DNA from: Phyllobacteriaceae bacterium UBA1940
Lineage (GTDB): Bacteria; Pseudomonadota; Alphaproteobacteria; Rhizobiales; Rhizobiaceae
NCBI GenBank assembly: GCA_002336975.1
Contig: DDFA01000068.1
Span: forward strand, 16,542 to 38,921
DNA: 22,380 nt
Direction of reading: 5' to 3'
Shown: positions 21,975 through 22,380 of the stretch, one piece after another
Numbering within the stretch: the first letter of the stretch is position 1
How the letters are laid out: each line of letters starts with the position of its first letter
The notes under the pieces: model-generated
Databases searched by the model: none
What the model was told of the DNA's origin: nothing
The model's input: only the letters and a program-made list of their open reading frames with translations
Program-made: the position numbers and the translations under genes

Positions 21975-22380
21975 CTATCTCGGCTTCTTGCCAAACACCT
22001 TGATGTATTCGGCGACGCCGCCCTTGGCGAGCGCCTTGGCCTGCCGGACCCAGTCGTCGCGCTCGATCCGGCCGTGGAAATTGAGATGGTTGTCGACCCA
22101 GTCGCGCTCGGCCTTTTTCCAGCTCGCCACCTGCGCCCAGGTGTGGATCCCAAGATTGTTGAGGATCGCCTCGATCTTCGGCCCGACGCCCGAGATCAGT
22201 TTCAGATCGTCCGGCCTGTCGGGTTTGGCGATGCCTGAAGGCCTCCCCTTTTCCGCCGCCACGGCCGGCGTCCCGGCGATGGCCTCCCCGGGCTTCTTCG
22301 ACGACGTTCCGCCCTGCCGGTGATGGGCGACGACCGAACCCGCGCTGCGCGGCGCGGCGGGCGAGCGGCCGGCCAGCGAC
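21975..22380 (-). CDS. C-terminal part of a protein with a NuoE-tail-like helix-hairpin-helix domain (5' end outside window)
   Basis: The frame is open from the window edge to TAG at 21975-21977, so this is the 3' end of a longer gene. The first ~60 visible residues are a low-complexity Ala/Pro/Ser/Gly linker (SPAAPRSAGSVVAHHRQGG). The last ~80 form a compact domain: DDLKLISGVGPKIEAILNNL is a helix-hairpin-helix-like motif, then TWAQVASWKKAERDWVDNHL, GRIERDDWVRQAKALAKGG and the end EYIKVFGKKPR. This domain is familiar from the C-terminal extension of rhizobial NADH dehydrogenase subunit E and some L21 proteins. The downstream neighbour is not nuoF, which argues against the standard nuo operon, so it may be a stand-alone paralogue. 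A GTG at 22262 could start a shorter 95-residue protein, but the linker fits a longer one better. Confidence 0.7.
   Translation of the reverse strand, partial: SLAGRSPAAPRSAGSVVAHHRQGGTSSKKPGEAIAGTPAVAAEKGRPSGIAKPDRPDDLKLISGVGPKIEAILNNLGIHTWAQVASWKKAERDWVDNHLNFHGRIERDDWVRQAKALAKGGVAEYIKVFGKKPR

Overview
The window is high-GC DNA with alphaproteobacterial gene content. It is most consistent with a Hyphomicrobiales (Rhizobiales) genome of the Mesorhizobium/Phyllobacteriaceae type. This taxonomy is inferred from gene families, codon use and rhizobial-style palindromic repeats; no search was run.

Most of the window is a reductive pyrimidine (uracil/thymine) degradation locus. The steps are: PreT+PreA (19793-21160 and 18477-19790, minus) reduce uracil to dihydrouracil; a dihydropyrimidinase (5956-7407, minus) opens the ring; an M20-family N-carbamoyl amino acid amidohydrolase (9700-10953, minus) releases beta-alanine, CO2 and ammonia; a class III omega-aminotransferase (11255-12580, minus) most likely converts beta-alanine to malonate semialdehyde. 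A four-gene ABC importer (ATPase, two permeases, NMT1/THI5-like binding protein; 5761 down to 1910, minus) lies downstream and probably brings in a pyrimidine or related ring. A TetR-family regulator very like RutR (12821-13453, plus) is divergent from the aminotransferase. RutR-box-like palindromes (compare TTGACCAnnTGGTCAA) lie upstream of the ABC operon (5822-5837), between the aminotransferase and rutR (12660-12675), and upstream of preT (21212-21227). RutR therefore appears to control a complete reductive Pyd pathway here, rather than the Rut pathway it controls in E. coli.

Layout: 2-838 is the 3' part of pcaB (protocatechuate branch). 863-988 encodes an unlisted 41-residue membrane peptide. 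1074-1679 is a CxxC peroxidase-related (AhpD-like) protein. 1859-1882 is a hairpin closing the ABC operon. 1910-12580 is a long minus-strand run of catabolic and transport genes. It is interrupted by a small insert-like block: a LysE exporter, a DUF559 nuclease-like gene, a membrane protein of unknown function, and several copies of a GC-rich palindromic repeat. 12581-13918 holds the divergent control region, rutR and an AhpD-like gene with an FNR/FixK-type box. 14082-17226 is a TAXI-type TRAP transporter (binding protein plus fused 4TM/12TM permease). 17481-18395 is an EamA/DMT transporter. preA and preT follow. 21363-21953 is a lipoprotein with a lytic-transglycosylase-like domain. 21975-22380 is the C-terminal end of a protein with a helix-hairpin-helix domain like the tail of rhizobial NuoE.

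The least explained elements are the palindromic repeats arranged as outward-facing inverted pairs, the DUF559 gene bracketed by their ends, the membrane protein between it and the dihydropyrimidinase, and the two small ORFs. No CRISPR array, tRNA, rRNA, integrase or transposase was seen.
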